From Lentisphaerota bacterium (GTDB lineage Bacteria; Verrucomicrobiota; Kiritimatiellia; JAAZAB01): a stretch of 43,795 nucleotides of DNA. Positions within the stretch are counted from its first letter, which is position 1, and the number at the start of each line of letters is the position of its first letter. The stretch is from positions 1 to 43,795 of the forward strand of contig JACPGM010000013.1 of the NCBI GenBank assembly GCA_016188985.1, given 5' to 3'. Shown here piece by piece: positions 27,761 through 36,076 of the stretch. The notes under the pieces were generated by a model. It was not told the DNA's origin and did no database searches. It was given only the letters and a program-made list of their open reading frames with translations. Made by a program: the position numbers and the translations under genes.

Positions 27761-28213
27761 GGTTTCTTCGAATCAGACGTGCAGAAACTATAGCATGCCG
27801 GCAGGCAAAACCAATCATATCCAATCAGGGTTGGCGATTCTGATTCTGCCTGTCGGCAGACAGGTTGCCGACGCTTTCGGTGAAGCAAAGGTCGTCCTGT
27901 GAAGCCAAGAAAAAGGATACTTCCCAGGAACAGGAGGTTTCAGCCTTGACTTCACTTTTCATGGGTGACCCGAATGCCTCTATGGTGACCCCAATGCTTA
28001 CAATTCCATTAAGAATTTACAGAAGGCTTATCGACGGATAAAGTCCGCAATGTGTATTGTGCAGAGGCTGTTGAAAAACCATTTCGGACGCGACGGAGCG
28101 CGTCCCTCCATCTAAAAAAACAGTTCTTTTCGCGCATTTTGGAGGGCCATGCTCCGTCATGGCCGCTCTTCATCGTGTTTTTCAACAGCCTCTGCAGATA
28201 CGACCCTAATCCG
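27761..28213. other. Intergenic region with MITE-like element
   Basis: No gene is supported. A TGCCTGTCGGCAGACAGG hairpin lies at about 27846-27864, a near-direct repeat GGTGACCCGAATGCC / GGTGACCCCAATGCT at about 27965-27997, and the MITE-like element at 28061-28195. Base composition becomes more AT-rich from ~27950. Confidence 0.55.
28061..28195. mobile_element. MITE-like element with 19-bp perfect terminal inverted repeats
   Basis: GCAGAGGCTGTTGAAAAAC at 28061-28079 is the exact reverse complement of GTTTTTCAACAGCCTCTGC at 28177-28195. The 135-base unit carries no gene; inside is GACGCGACGGAGCGCGTC, another palindrome. Ends of the GGCTGTTGAAAAA type occur on several IS families, so this may be a non-autonomous derivative of an IS elsewhere in the genome. 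I see no clear target duplication. Confidence 0.7.
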
Positions 28214-29140
28214 TTACCATTGTGAAGGGCCGACCCCTGACGCCCTCCGATTCTCTTCCCCTACAATAATATCAGTCTTAACAGCAATATATATCCATGA
28301 CGTTGACTCATTTGAATAGACCTTGCCGTCACCTGTATGGGGTGAACACGAGAGAAGTGTTAATTCACCTTCCTTTAAGCTACACATTGTAACTAATTTA
28401 TTTTCTATTGGCAAACCTTTTTCTCCAGGCAGACGAATCGCGCAAATTAACGATAGATTGACAATAGATGGCTGAAATCCTGTCGCTGGCAAAAACGGGA
28501 GACAATGTGCCCTAAATCCAAAATCCCCATTCTGAAAGTTAAAGACATGTCGCGCAATCTCATCAGTACTAGACATATTCACCATTTTAAAAGCATCGTG
28601 TTGCTTCGGTTCTTTACCTTCAATCTGCGTAAACAAGATCGGTACTTGGAATCGCGTGATCATAGTGTATCTTTTCATTCTATATTTATCACGCATTGCA
28701 TCAAGATATTCACCAAAATTAGAGTTTCGCTTAGTTAAGTATCCGACAGAAATACCAGAAACTTCAAGGACTACGATTTCAATTTTCACAAGCACTTCTA
28801 CCATATTTGCTTGTATTAATACGTGGCACAGTAAGCGTTGATTAAATAAGGTGTTCCGAACTTGAAGAAGCTGGGTTGATTGGTCATACTGAAGGTCGCT
28901 TCCTGGCGGGAATGATATCCCTTTGGATTGTAAGAAAGAACGCATCTTTTCATCCGAGAGGTACGAATTAGTGCTGTAGATTGAAGGCAAGGCCGGATAA
29001 ATGTGATAAGTTCTGCTCACCATGTTACTCTCTTGTCCTATAGTATTCAGCGACATGAGAAGCATGAATGAGAGCACAGGCAGAAATGATAAAGAAACAT
29101 CCCGCCTATATTGAAACGATGATGATCTGAATATACTCAT
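28214..29140 (-). CDS. Exported protein with secretin-N-like pattern, AT-rich
   Basis: A 308-residue protein in distinctly AT-rich DNA, unlike its neighbours, suggesting transfer. An N-terminal hydrophobic segment (LSFLPVLSFMLLMSL, ~17-31) looks like a signal. Residues ~60-130 recall the N-domain pattern of secretins and STN-type proteins: FLQSKGISFPPGSDLQYD, then LLQVRNTLFN and VLVKIEIVVLEVSG. In PVC bacteria many proteins carry this segment outside secretion systems. The rest is not recognised. No ribosome-binding site is clear at ATG 29140. It follows the DUF433 remnant by three bases. Confidence 0.6.
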   Translation of the reverse strand: MSIFRSSSFQYRRDVSLSFLPVLSFMLLMSLNTIGQESNMVSRTYHIYPALPSIYSTNSYLSDEKMRSFLQSKGISFPPGSDLQYDQSTQLLQVRNTLFNQRLLCHVLIQANMVEVLVKIEIVVLEVSGISVGYLTKRNSNFGEYLDAMRDKYRMKRYTMITRFQVPILFTQIEGKEPKQHDAFKMVNMSSTDEIARHVFNFQNGDFGFRAHCLPFLPATGFQPSIVNLSLICAIRLPGEKGLPIENKLVTMCSLKEGELTLLSCSPHTGDGKVYSNESTSWIYIAVKTDIIVGEENRRASGVGPSQW

Positions 29141-29143
29141 TGC

Positions 29144-29299
29144 TTATGGCCAATCAACAGCGATATCTTCCCCGGCGCGCGGATCTGAGGTTGTCGTAGG
29201 ATGGGACATTGGGGTCAAACCAAAGTGTGTCATTGTATTTCCAGACGGCTTACCGACCAGCACTTTCGGGTCAATCGTAATATGATCGTCCCAATTCAT
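29144..29299 (-). pseudogene. DUF433-family antitoxin remnant
   Basis: Starts at ATG 29299 with GGGAG upstream and reads MNWDDHITIDPKVLVGKP, the well-known opening of DUF433 proteins (normally followed by a GTR segment and a helix-turn-helix, ~75 residues). After GKP the family sequence stops and an unrelated tail of ~30 residues (SGNTMTHFGLTP...) follows to the stop. It is a truncated gene, probably cut when the AT-rich segment was inserted. DUF433 proteins are usually antitoxin-like and paired with a DUF5615/PIN-like partner, which is absent here. Confidence 0.68.
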
Positions 29300-29375
29300 T
29301 CCTATTCTCCCTGCAAGTTGTTTTTGTCCAACAAGCTTTTGATATATTTGAACGATAACCAGTTTTAATAAAAAA

Positions 29376-30395
29376 TCAAGCATTAAAGAATTGCGGGCTG
29401 GATTTTTTGAATTCTTTGAGGGAAACAAGCATTTGCCCGCCGGACAATCCGGCGGCGGCGGCGATGCACTCCCTGAGCTTTTGGGCCTCGGCCTGGCCGG
29501 GGCCGGGCGCATGCAACATGGCATAGAGATTGAAAGGAAACTGCCGCGGCATAAGGCGCTCATAACAATGCGTCACATGGGGAAAGCGCGCCACGCTTCG
29601 TCCGGCCTTGACAATGTCCCTGGCCGCGACTTTCCAGACGCACATGCCGTTGACGGCAAAACCCAGTTCGCGGTGATGGGGAATAAGCCCTACCCTCCGC
29701 AAGATTCCGCGGCGCTGCCAATCGCGCAGCAGCTCGAGCAGCTCGTTGTGCTCAAAGTTTAATTCCCGGGCCACGGCGGCAAACGGGTCGGCCACCAACG
29801 GCAGATCCCGCTGCAGCGCGCGCACCAGCTCGCGCTCGCTCTTCCGCAACACGCGGCGCGACGGCTGAATTAAAAGCCGGCTTGACACCGGTCGCGCGCG
29901 GGCAGCGGCGGGCGTAACCGAATTCAGCGCATCATTCCGGCGCACGTCAAGAATGACTCCAATCTTGAATATGCGCCGAGCGGGAAGATTCAGCACTTCA
30001 TACGGCTTTACCAGGCCGGCAATAACTTTTAACTCACGGCCAAGCTCATGCGCCGGCGCGGTCAGGGTGAACCACAGCGCCGGCGTGCCCGACCGCAGGT
30101 AGCAATGCGTTATTCCCTTGTGCGGCTTAAGTTGCGCTACTACCCGGTTCAGGCGCGTCTTGGGAACATCCACGGCGCAGAGCGTGCTGTCGTAACCCAG
30201 GCTGCGCGCATCAAAAACCGCCCCGAACCGGCGCACCAGCCCTTGACGAATAAAGGCGGCGGCCTTGCTTAAAACCTCTTCTTCCTTCAATCCCAGCTTG
30301 GCGCCCAGCGCGGCAAATGGCCGTGATTCAAAAGACAGGCCGCGCTGCAGCGCCAGCAACAGCGAAGCATCAATGGAATTAAAACGGCTGCTCAT
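29376..30395 (-). CDS. ahbAB: Siroheme decarboxylase, fused AhbA-AhbB
   Basis: A 339-residue protein with two AsnC/Lrp-like halves. The first (~1-165) has the winged-helix segment with FIRQGLVRRFGAVFDARSLG; the second (~185-339) has WQRRGILRRVGLIPHHRELG and MCVWKV. This is the NirD/L/G/H and AhbA/AhbB family. Paired with AhbC and AhbD rather than NirF/NirE/NirN, it should remove two acetate carboxyls from siroheme to give 12,18-didecarboxysiroheme. In other organisms the two halves are separate proteins; here they are joined as one chain. GGGGAG precedes the ATG. Confidence 0.87.
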   Translation of the reverse strand: MSSRFNSIDASLLLALQRGLSFESRPFAALGAKLGLKEEEVLSKAAAFIRQGLVRRFGAVFDARSLGYDSTLCAVDVPKTRLNRVVAQLKPHKGITHCYLRSGTPALWFTLTAPAHELGRELKVIAGLVKPYEVLNLPARRIFKIGVILDVRRNDALNSVTPAAARARPVSSRLLIQPSRRVLRKSERELVRALQRDLPLVADPFAAVARELNFEHNELLELLRDWQRRGILRRVGLIPHHRELGFAVNGMCVWKVAARDIVKAGRSVARFPHVTHCYERLMPRQFPFNLYAMLHAPGPGQAEAQKLRECIAAAAGLSGGQMLVSLKEFKKSSPQFFNA

Positions 30396-30444
30396 GTTGC
30401 TGTTCTCCCCTAGATTCTTCTTTCTGAAATGTGTTTCCGCCTTT

Positions 30445-30592
30445 GCGGATCCGCCTCAGGTGGAGAATTCGTATTGAACATTTTTCCTATTGCGCAGCTT
30501 GGCTACTCCAAGGTAGGGACGGCTCGCCGAGCCGTCCGCGGCGCTCTCGGCGAGGAGAGCGCCCTACCAAAATTTCAAATATGTTTGGCTAA
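30445..30592 (-). repeat. ~146-bp inverted dispersed repeat, copy 1
   Basis: Nearly identical, in reverse orientation, to 39041-39185; I see one 3-base indel (GGAGAGCGCC versus GAGCGCC) and one or two end mismatches. It has GCGGATCCGC at one end, an AT-rich shoulder (GTATTGAACATTTTTCCTAT), and a core palindrome GGGACGGCTCGCCGAGCCGTCC next to GCGCTCTCGGCGA...AGCGCCCTACC. It overlaps the 3' end of ygbA and supplies its last codons and stop. Confidence 0.9.
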
Positions 30593-30919
30593 TTTTTGCC
30601 CCTGGCGACGAAACCTCCTGACCAGATGCGCCAGGGCCAGAACGGGGTGGTATTTAAGCATCAGGGGGCCGGAAAACCGCATAACGGCTTGCACTTTCTC
30701 GCGCATGGTTGGTTGATAACAGTGGATAGCGCAGGCGGCGCAAGTGGGTTTCTGGGCGCCAAAGACGCAGTTTTCCAGCCGGTTCAAGGCATAACGCTCA
30801 AGCGCGGCGCATTCCGCACAAAGCGCCGTGTCCTGACCATGCACCCGCGCGCAATAGATGGCGATCATGGCGCGCAGCGTCTTTTCCTCAAACCTAATGG
30901 ATCGAACACAATTTTTCAT
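30575..30919 (-). CDS. ygbA: YgbA-type nitrous-oxide/NO-stimulated promoter family protein
   Basis: A 114-residue cytoplasmic protein of the YgbA_NO family: RFEEKTLRAMIAIYCARVH, then cysteines in LCAEC, ENCVFG, CAACAIHCYQPTMR and the VMRFSGPLML segment. In enterobacteria the gene is controlled by the NO sensor NsrR and helps growth under nitrosative stress; the ten or so conserved cysteines suggest metal or cluster binding. Its position between ahbAB and ahbD ties this haem cluster to nitrogen-oxide chemistry. The last codons (KHI then stop) lie within a dispersed repeat, so the native C-terminus may have been replaced. Confidence 0.85.
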   Translation of the reverse strand: MKNCVRSIRFEEKTLRAMIAIYCARVHGQDTALCAECAALERYALNRLENCVFGAQKPTCAACAIHCYQPTMREKVQAVMRFSGPLMLKYHPVLALAHLVRRFRRQGQKLAKHI

Positions 30920-30951
30920 CAGGGGTGGCTGCTCAGGTCGTCAAGAGATGG

Positions 30952-31020
30952 AACTACGAAAAACGCGAAAGACGCAAAAACGGAAAAGAAAATTTCGTGT
31001 ATTTGGCGCATTTCGTAGTT
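30952..31020. repeat. ACTACGAAA-ended palindromic repeat, copy 1
   Basis: Starts AACTACGAAA and ends TTTCGTAGTT; the arms pair imperfectly over about 20 bases (ACGCGAAAGACGC against GTATTTGGCGCA). A related unit lies at 34435-34530. It touches the last codon and stop of ahbD. Confidence 0.75.
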
Positions 31021-32110
31021 AATTGTTTGCTTGGATAGCTGAGTAGTTACCATCAGGGCAATAAACACAGTCCGGGTCTTCGGCCAGAAAGTCCCCCGTT
31101 TGGACAAAAGCGCGGGCGCGGCAGCCCTCGCAGATTTTGCGGTAGCCACAGACACCGCACTTGCCTTTAAGCCTTCCCGGATCGCGCAGCGCGGCAAACA
31201 CTTCGGCCTCATTCCAGATTTCGCAGAAGGAGCGTTCGCGGGCGTTGCCCACGCGCACGGGTAGATAGCCGCATGGTTGGACATCGCCAATTCGGGAAAT
31301 AAAACAAACAGCCGAGCCGGCCAAACAGCCGCGGGTCAGGGCCTGCATCCCATGCGCCTCAGCGCGGATGGCGATCTTCCGCGCACGCGCCACCTCCTGC
31401 ATGATCCGGTAGTACTGGGGCGCGCAGGTGGCCTTGATGTGCAACCGACTTTTCAATTCCAGCGCTTTGTCAAAAAGCCACTTGAGTATTTCCTCCATTT
31501 CGGCCGGCGAAAGGCGCAGTTCCGGAGCGAGTTCGGCGCCGCAGCCCACGGGAACGAGCACAAAAACGTGAAAGGCCTCGGCGCCGCGCTCCAGGGCCAG
31601 GTTCAAAATATCAGCAACTTCCGCAATATTATGCTTGGCAACGGTCACATTGACCTGCAGGGACTCCCCGGCACGGCGCAAGGCGTCAAAACCACGCAAG
31701 GTCTCCTGGTAACAGCCTGGTATCCGGCGGAAAGCATCATGGGTGGCGGCGCAAGCGCCATCGAGGCTGACGCTGACGCGTTTGATTCCGCAGGCCTTGA
31801 TCCGCCGGGCCAAGTCATCGTCAACCAGCGTGCCATTGGTGGCCAGGGCCACGCGCGTGAAAAGGCCGCAACACGCCCCGGCAATCTCGAAAAAATCTTT
31901 CCTGACCAGCGGCTCGCCGCCGGTCAGGACCATAATCGGGTCGCCGGCGGCGCGAATGTCGCCGGCGACCTTGATAAGCTCGGCGGTAGAAAGCTCGCCC
32001 GCGGCAAAATGGTCTAAAGCCTCGGCGCGGCAATGCTGGCACGCCAGATTGCAGCGGGCGGTAAGTTCCCAGAAGACCAGGCGCAACGCATGATTAGGTT
32101 CAGAGTTCAC
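31019..32110 (-). CDS. ahbD: AhbD-type radical SAM haem synthase
   Basis: A 363-residue radical SAM/SPASM enzyme. The cluster motif is CNLACQHCRAE (C20, C24, C27) in the WELTARCNLAC setting of AhbD. The C-terminal auxiliary-cluster region has CGVCGYRKICEGCRARA and DFLAEDPDCVYCP. In the Ahb pathway AhbD turns the two propionates of iron-coproporphyrin III into vinyls to give haem b without oxygen. I separate it from AhbC by the N-terminus and by the GDFLAEDP ending. It begins with GTG 32110. A repeat separates it from ahbC upstream, so the two may not be on one tight transcript. Confidence 0.85.
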   Translation of the reverse strand: MNSEPNHALRLVFWELTARCNLACQHCRAEALDHFAAGELSTAELIKVAGDIRAAGDPIMVLTGGEPLVRKDFFEIAGACCGLFTRVALATNGTLVDDDLARRIKACGIKRVSVSLDGACAATHDAFRRIPGCYQETLRGFDALRRAGESLQVNVTVAKHNIAEVADILNLALERGAEAFHVFVLVPVGCGAELAPELRLSPAEMEEILKWLFDKALELKSRLHIKATCAPQYYRIMQEVARARKIAIRAEAHGMQALTRGCLAGSAVCFISRIGDVQPCGYLPVRVGNARERSFCEIWNEAEVFAALRDPGRLKGKCGVCGYRKICEGCRARAFVQTGDFLAEDPDCVYCPDGNYSAIQANN

Positions 32111-32159
32111 GGCTTGTTCCGCTTCTTAGGCGGGGTTCACAGTTCACAGTTAAACTAAG

Positions 32160-32383
32160 GCGGGCTATGCCCGCAACCCAAACAAAACAAGGCTCACCAC
32201 GGAGACACTGAGGAAGATGTTCTCCTCTCGTGTTCTCTTTCGACCAATCGTTGTGCGCATTTGCGCAGGGCGCTGCGCCCTACGCAAATGCGCACAACAC
32301 TCTTGTGGGGAGAGGGAAGAGATCAAGGAGACGGATGTTCCATACCTCCGTGTCTCCGTGGTAAATCTCCTCTTGCTTTACAT
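32160..32383 (+). repeat. Dispersed ~250-bp repeat, copy B
   Basis: Same element and orientation as 4673-4932. It contains the nested palindrome GTGCGCATTTGCGCAGGGCG ... CAAATGCGCAC with an exact outer match. It fills most of the 311-base gap between ahbD and ahbC, where no gene is seen. Confidence 0.85.
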
Positions 32384-32421
32384 CTTCTTGTTTTTTAAAG
32401 CGGTACCTGATGGATCAGGTA

Positions 32422-33606
32422 CTAACGCAGACCGATTTCCTCATCCGAAAGGTAGCAATCCGGCTCCGGCGCCCAGATATCGCCGGTAAGGGCTTCGGCC
32501 CTGACCCGGAAATTGCCGTTGCAGATCTCCAGCCACTTGCAGGCGGCACAACGGCCCTTGAGAAAGCGTTTGCGGTCGCGGAGTTTTTCCAGCAGTTCCT
32601 GGCCGGGGTCGCTCCAGATCCGGCTGAAAGGGCGCTCACGCACATTGCCGAGCGTATAGTGACGCCAGAACTGGTCGGGATGCACCGCGCCATCCCAGCC
32701 CACGCAGCCGATGCCGATCCCGCTGTTATTGCCGCCGTTCATCTTGAGCAGCTCGAGCGCCGCGGCGGCGCGCTTGGGATTTTCCGCCAAGAGGCGCAAA
32801 TATAGGTAGGGCCCATCCGTGTGATTATCCACTGTCAAAACTTCTACGGAGCTTCCTTGCTCATGTAGCGAGCGCGTTGTTTTCAAGATCAAGTCCACGG
32901 TGTGCCTAGTCTCGGCATGCGGCAGGGCTTCCGCGATCAGGGCGCTGCCGCGTCCGGCATAGACGAGATGGTAGAAGCATACCCGCGGGATTTGCTCGGT
33001 CCGGACCAAGTCGAAAATTCCACCGATCTCATGGACGTTGCGGCGGGTAATCGTGAAGCGCAGGCCCACTTTCACGTTCCGCTGCAGGCAGTTGCGGATT
33101 CCGTCCAGGGCCAGGTTATAAGCCCCCTGGACTCCGCGGAAGCGGTCGTTGGCCGCAGCCAAGCCATCGAGACTGATGCCCACATAAGCGATGCCGGCGG
33201 CGCCAAGCCGCTCGGCGACCGCGGCGGTTATTAGCGTGCCATTGGTAGAGAGCACGGCTCTCATTTTGCGCTTCACTGCGCGCTCGATCAACTTGAAGAT
33301 CGCAGGATGCAGCAGCGGCTCGCCGCCGGAGAAAAGGAGCACGGGCACGCCGAAATCGGCCAGATCGTCAATCAGGCGGAATCCCTCTTCCACCGTAAGC
33401 TCGCCCTCGTAGGCGCGGTTGTGGGACTGGGAATAGCAGTGCACGCAGCTCAGATTGCAGCGCCGCCCGACGTTCCAGACCACCACCGGCTTTTTATCGC
33501 TGGAATACTGAAGCAAATGCGCGGGCAGGTCGCGCGTCTGGCGGCCATAACGCAAGGGGTCGGATGGCTCGACGGTCCCGCAATACAATTTTGAGATTCC
33601 AATCAT
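32422..33606 (-). CDS. ahbC: AhbC-type radical SAM didecarboxysiroheme deacetylase
   Basis: A 394-residue radical SAM/SPASM enzyme. The N-terminus MIGISKLYCGTVEPSDPLRY is characteristic of AhbC/NirJ-type proteins; the cluster motif is RRCNLSCVHCYSQ (C50, C54, C57). Later landmarks are LLFSGGEPLLHP, FYHLVYAGRGS, VDNHTDG, KMNGGNNSG and the C-terminal CAACKWLEICNGNFRVRAEA cluster region. AhbC removes the two acetate side chains of 12,18-didecarboxysiroheme to give iron-coproporphyrin III. A haem d1 role (NirJ) is less likely since no nirF, nirN or nirS is present. The start overlaps the ccsA stop in ATGA. Confidence 0.9.
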   Translation of the reverse strand: MIGISKLYCGTVEPSDPLRYGRQTRDLPAHLLQYSSDKKPVVVWNVGRRCNLSCVHCYSQSHNRAYEGELTVEEGFRLIDDLADFGVPVLLFSGGEPLLHPAIFKLIERAVKRKMRAVLSTNGTLITAAVAERLGAAGIAYVGISLDGLAAANDRFRGVQGAYNLALDGIRNCLQRNVKVGLRFTITRRNVHEIGGIFDLVRTEQIPRVCFYHLVYAGRGSALIAEALPHAETRHTVDLILKTTRSLHEQGSSVEVLTVDNHTDGPYLYLRLLAENPKRAAAALELLKMNGGNNSGIGIGCVGWDGAVHPDQFWRHYTLGNVRERPFSRIWSDPGQELLEKLRDRKRFLKGRCAACKWLEICNGNFRVRAEALTGDIWAPEPDCYLSDEEIGLR

Positions 33607-34397
33607 GATGCGTAACTATGCACGCTTTTCATCAGAAAATTGACGCCGACATAGGTGATCAGCACGCAAATAAAACCGATGATGGCAATCCAGGCCGCGC
33701 GGCGGCCCAGCCAGAGACGCATAAAGCGGCAGTGCAGATAGATGGCGTAGACCAGCCAGGTAATCAACGACCAGGTTTCCTTTGGGTCCCACGACCAGTA
33801 GGTGCCCCAGGCGGAATTGGCCCAAACCGCCCCGGTAATGATGCCCACGCTCAGGAAAAGAAATCCGAAGGAAATGGTCCGGGCGGTGATGATCTCAAAA
33901 GCGCCGCGAACCTCGGGGCTGGCTCTGCTTAGAGTCCGAGCCGTAATGAGATGGCCAATGGCCGCCAGAAAGGACACGGCAAAAGCGCCATAGCCGAGCA
34001 TGCAAGTGAAAACATGGAAAGTCAGCCAGTTGCTGCGCAAGGCCGGCATCAGCGGCTGGATATCGGATTCAAAGGCGCTGGCATAGGCCAACACCAGGGT
34101 AGCCAGCAAAGCTGTGGCCGTTCCCAAAACCGGAATGCGGCGCGCGGCGCGCAACGCCAGGTAGACAACCACCACCGCCCAGGCCAGCACCACCAGCGAT
34201 TCAAACATATTGCCGAATGGCGGCCGCCCGGCCTCCAGCCAGCGCCAGCCCAGATAACCCGTCAGGCCGAGAACACCCAACGTCAGGAGCAATGTGACCG
34301 CGCCGGCAAGCGGCCGCCGGGGAACAAACAAATTGACGGCCGCAACGATCAGCGCCAGCAGGCAGGCCACCAGACTTAGATTAAACAGCAGGGTCAT
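33603..34397 (-). CDS. ccsA: CcsA/ResC system II cytochrome c assembly protein
   Basis: A 264-residue membrane protein with about eight helices and the haem-handling WWD motif WGTYWSWDPKETWSLITW near residue 190. Conserved His residues flank it (WLTFHVFTCMLGYG and YLHCRFMRLW). Together with ResB it carries haem across the membrane and ligates it to CxxCH motifs of apocytochromes. GGGAG precedes ATG 34397, and the stop overlaps ahbC, so haem synthesis and cytochrome maturation are transcriptionally linked. Confidence 0.92.
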   Translation of the reverse strand: MTLLFNLSLVACLLALIVAAVNLFVPRRPLAGAVTLLLTLGVLGLTGYLGWRWLEAGRPPFGNMFESLVVLAWAVVVVYLALRAARRIPVLGTATALLATLVLAYASAFESDIQPLMPALRSNWLTFHVFTCMLGYGAFAVSFLAAIGHLITARTLSRASPEVRGAFEIITARTISFGFLFLSVGIITGAVWANSAWGTYWSWDPKETWSLITWLVYAIYLHCRFMRLWLGRRAAWIAIIGFICVLITYVGVNFLMKSVHSYAS

Positions 34398-34434
34398 GGC
34401 ATTCTCCCATTTTTATTGATCAGCTATCACTTTC

Positions 34435-34530
34435 CACTACGAAATGCGCGAATTACGCGAAACTGATTAACGAACCGCTCATGTTCGATTAACAATACCT
34501 TGGCTGCAATTTTAGCGCCTTTCGTAGTTC
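34435..34530. repeat. ACTACGAAA-ended palindromic repeat, copy 2
   Basis: Begins CACTACGAAATGCGCGAATT and ends TTTTAGCGCCTTTCGTAGTT, related to 30952-31020. It lies in the 179-base gap between resB and ccsA. Confidence 0.7.
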
Positions 34531-34576
34531 CCTCTTCCCCGTTCATCATAACCTCCTGAGAAGTTGACTCCCATTG

Positions 34577-35779
34577 TTATTGTTGGGCACAACCTAAGCT
34601 ATTGGCGCGCACATAAGTCGTTATCAGCAAACCAATGGTCATCAAGGCAAAGCCCAGGTAGACAACTCTCACGCCGGGGTCGCGCACCACCTGCAACGAA
34701 GTCCAGGTGAGATCATGCTCGTCGTAGCCGGACTGGTAAAACGTGTAGCCGCCGTAGGCCAGCGGCGCATTGACTTCGATTGTCTTCTCGCATTGCAGCG
34801 TCTGGTCTTTCAGGATGCGCAAAGTGCTTTGAAAAGATTTTATCGGGGCCTGACGCCCCGGCGTGACCGTGACCTCGTAGCCCATATCGAAAGGAATCGC
34901 CAGCGCGTTCGACGCGCCCTTTGGCGGCATGTTGAAATCGGGATAGCGCGCGAAGAGCCAGCGCTCGGTCGCGCCGCCCAAGCCGCTGACCGCCACCAGA
35001 ATCGCCGGATTGCGCAGTTCGTCCGAGCGGCTGGTAACTTCCCTGGTTGTCATGTCAATCATGAAATCAGGAACGCGCCGGACGATGCGGATCTGAAACG
35101 ATTCGCCGGTAACTCCCTGAGGGCTTTTGGGCGCCACCGCCAACTCCGCTCCCGGCGCAACCGGTAAAACCGAGCTCAATTTCCGCTCTGGCCAGCTAAC
35201 AACCAGCTTTTCGGGATAGATATCCTTTGCCGGTTGGGCCGCATCATCCTTGGCCGGGTAGCGTTCAATGGCAAACTTGACCAGTTGCACGGTAAAAGGC
35301 AGTTGGATGCGTCCGGTTTCGGTGGAAAAAAATGTGGTGCTTTCGCCTTCGCGAAACTCAATAAAGCCGCGCTCGGCAAACAGGCCGCGGATCAATCCGC
35401 CCAGGAATATGGCCAGCAGGCTTAGGTGCACCAGGGTAGTGCCGGCAATGCGCAGGCGGCTCAGGCCGGTGGCGCGCCGCAAGGCAAAAAGCCGGCGGGA
35501 AACACAAACTAAAAGATTGCCACTTAAGATCGCCAGCAACGCGAGAAACCACCAACTGAAGAAGACATCGGTCAAACCCACCCGTGTAAACCATCCCAGG
35601 CAGTGCTCCGCGTCTGGATTTTTTTTAAGGTACTCGGCGACTTCCGCGCCCTGCGGCAGGAACGTGCCCACGGCGCAGGCCAGGGCTATCAGGCCGACGA
35701 TCGCCAGAGCGAACTTCATCGAAGTCAGAAAGTCAAAAAGCCTGATACTCGAATTCCGCGACCCGGCGTTGGATTTCAT
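34577..35779 (-). CDS. resB: ResB/Ccs1 system II cytochrome c assembly protein
   Basis: A 400-residue protein with three N-terminal helices (FALAIVGLIALACAVGTFLPQ, then about 65-85 and 110-130), a large periplasmic domain, and a C-terminal helix (VVYLGFALMTIGLLITTYV). This is the ResB/Ccs1 layout. The periplasmic domain has FREGESTTFFS and GGYTFYQSGYDE, typical of the family. It works with CcsA as the haem lyase complex. I prefer ATG 35779 with GAGGT upstream; GTG 35782 is adjacent. It is the first gene of the leftward haem/cytochrome run. Confidence 0.92.
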   Translation of the reverse strand: MKSNAGSRNSSIRLFDFLTSMKFALAIVGLIALACAVGTFLPQGAEVAEYLKKNPDAEHCLGWFTRVGLTDVFFSWWFLALLAILSGNLLVCVSRRLFALRRATGLSRLRIAGTTLVHLSLLAIFLGGLIRGLFAERGFIEFREGESTTFFSTETGRIQLPFTVQLVKFAIERYPAKDDAAQPAKDIYPEKLVVSWPERKLSSVLPVAPGAELAVAPKSPQGVTGESFQIRIVRRVPDFMIDMTTREVTSRSDELRNPAILVAVSGLGGATERWLFARYPDFNMPPKGASNALAIPFDMGYEVTVTPGRQAPIKSFQSTLRILKDQTLQCEKTIEVNAPLAYGGYTFYQSGYDEHDLTWTSLQVVRDPGVRVVYLGFALMTIGLLITTYVRANSLGCAQQ

Positions 35780-36076
35780 CACGGCGGACCTCTATTCCTG
35801 CACACCAACAAGGGAATTACGACAACCGAAAAGCTGGCACCTTACTCCACTTACCGGGTAGAAGCAAGTCCCCCCATGTGGCACGGCTTTGTCATTCTAC
35901 CACATGAACGCCGCGTGCGGACACGCGGCCTACAGAAATGGCCAAAATGGTTCCGCCAGAGGCGGATCCGCCTTTGGCTGGAAGGGGACGGTGCCCTCAC
36001 CGGGCGCCTGCCCTGGCGAGAATGACGCAGCCATACGCCGACCCAGCAGCGTCGTAATGCGTCAGTCACGGGGGGA

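Noticed and set aside
29376-33606. Haem d1 biosynthesis (NirDL, NirJ) for a cytochrome cd1 nitrite reductase
   Set aside because: Two distinct radical SAM genes of AhbC and AhbD type, a Met8-CobA route to siroheme, and no nirF, nirE, nirN or nirS make the haem b (Ahb) reading better supported.
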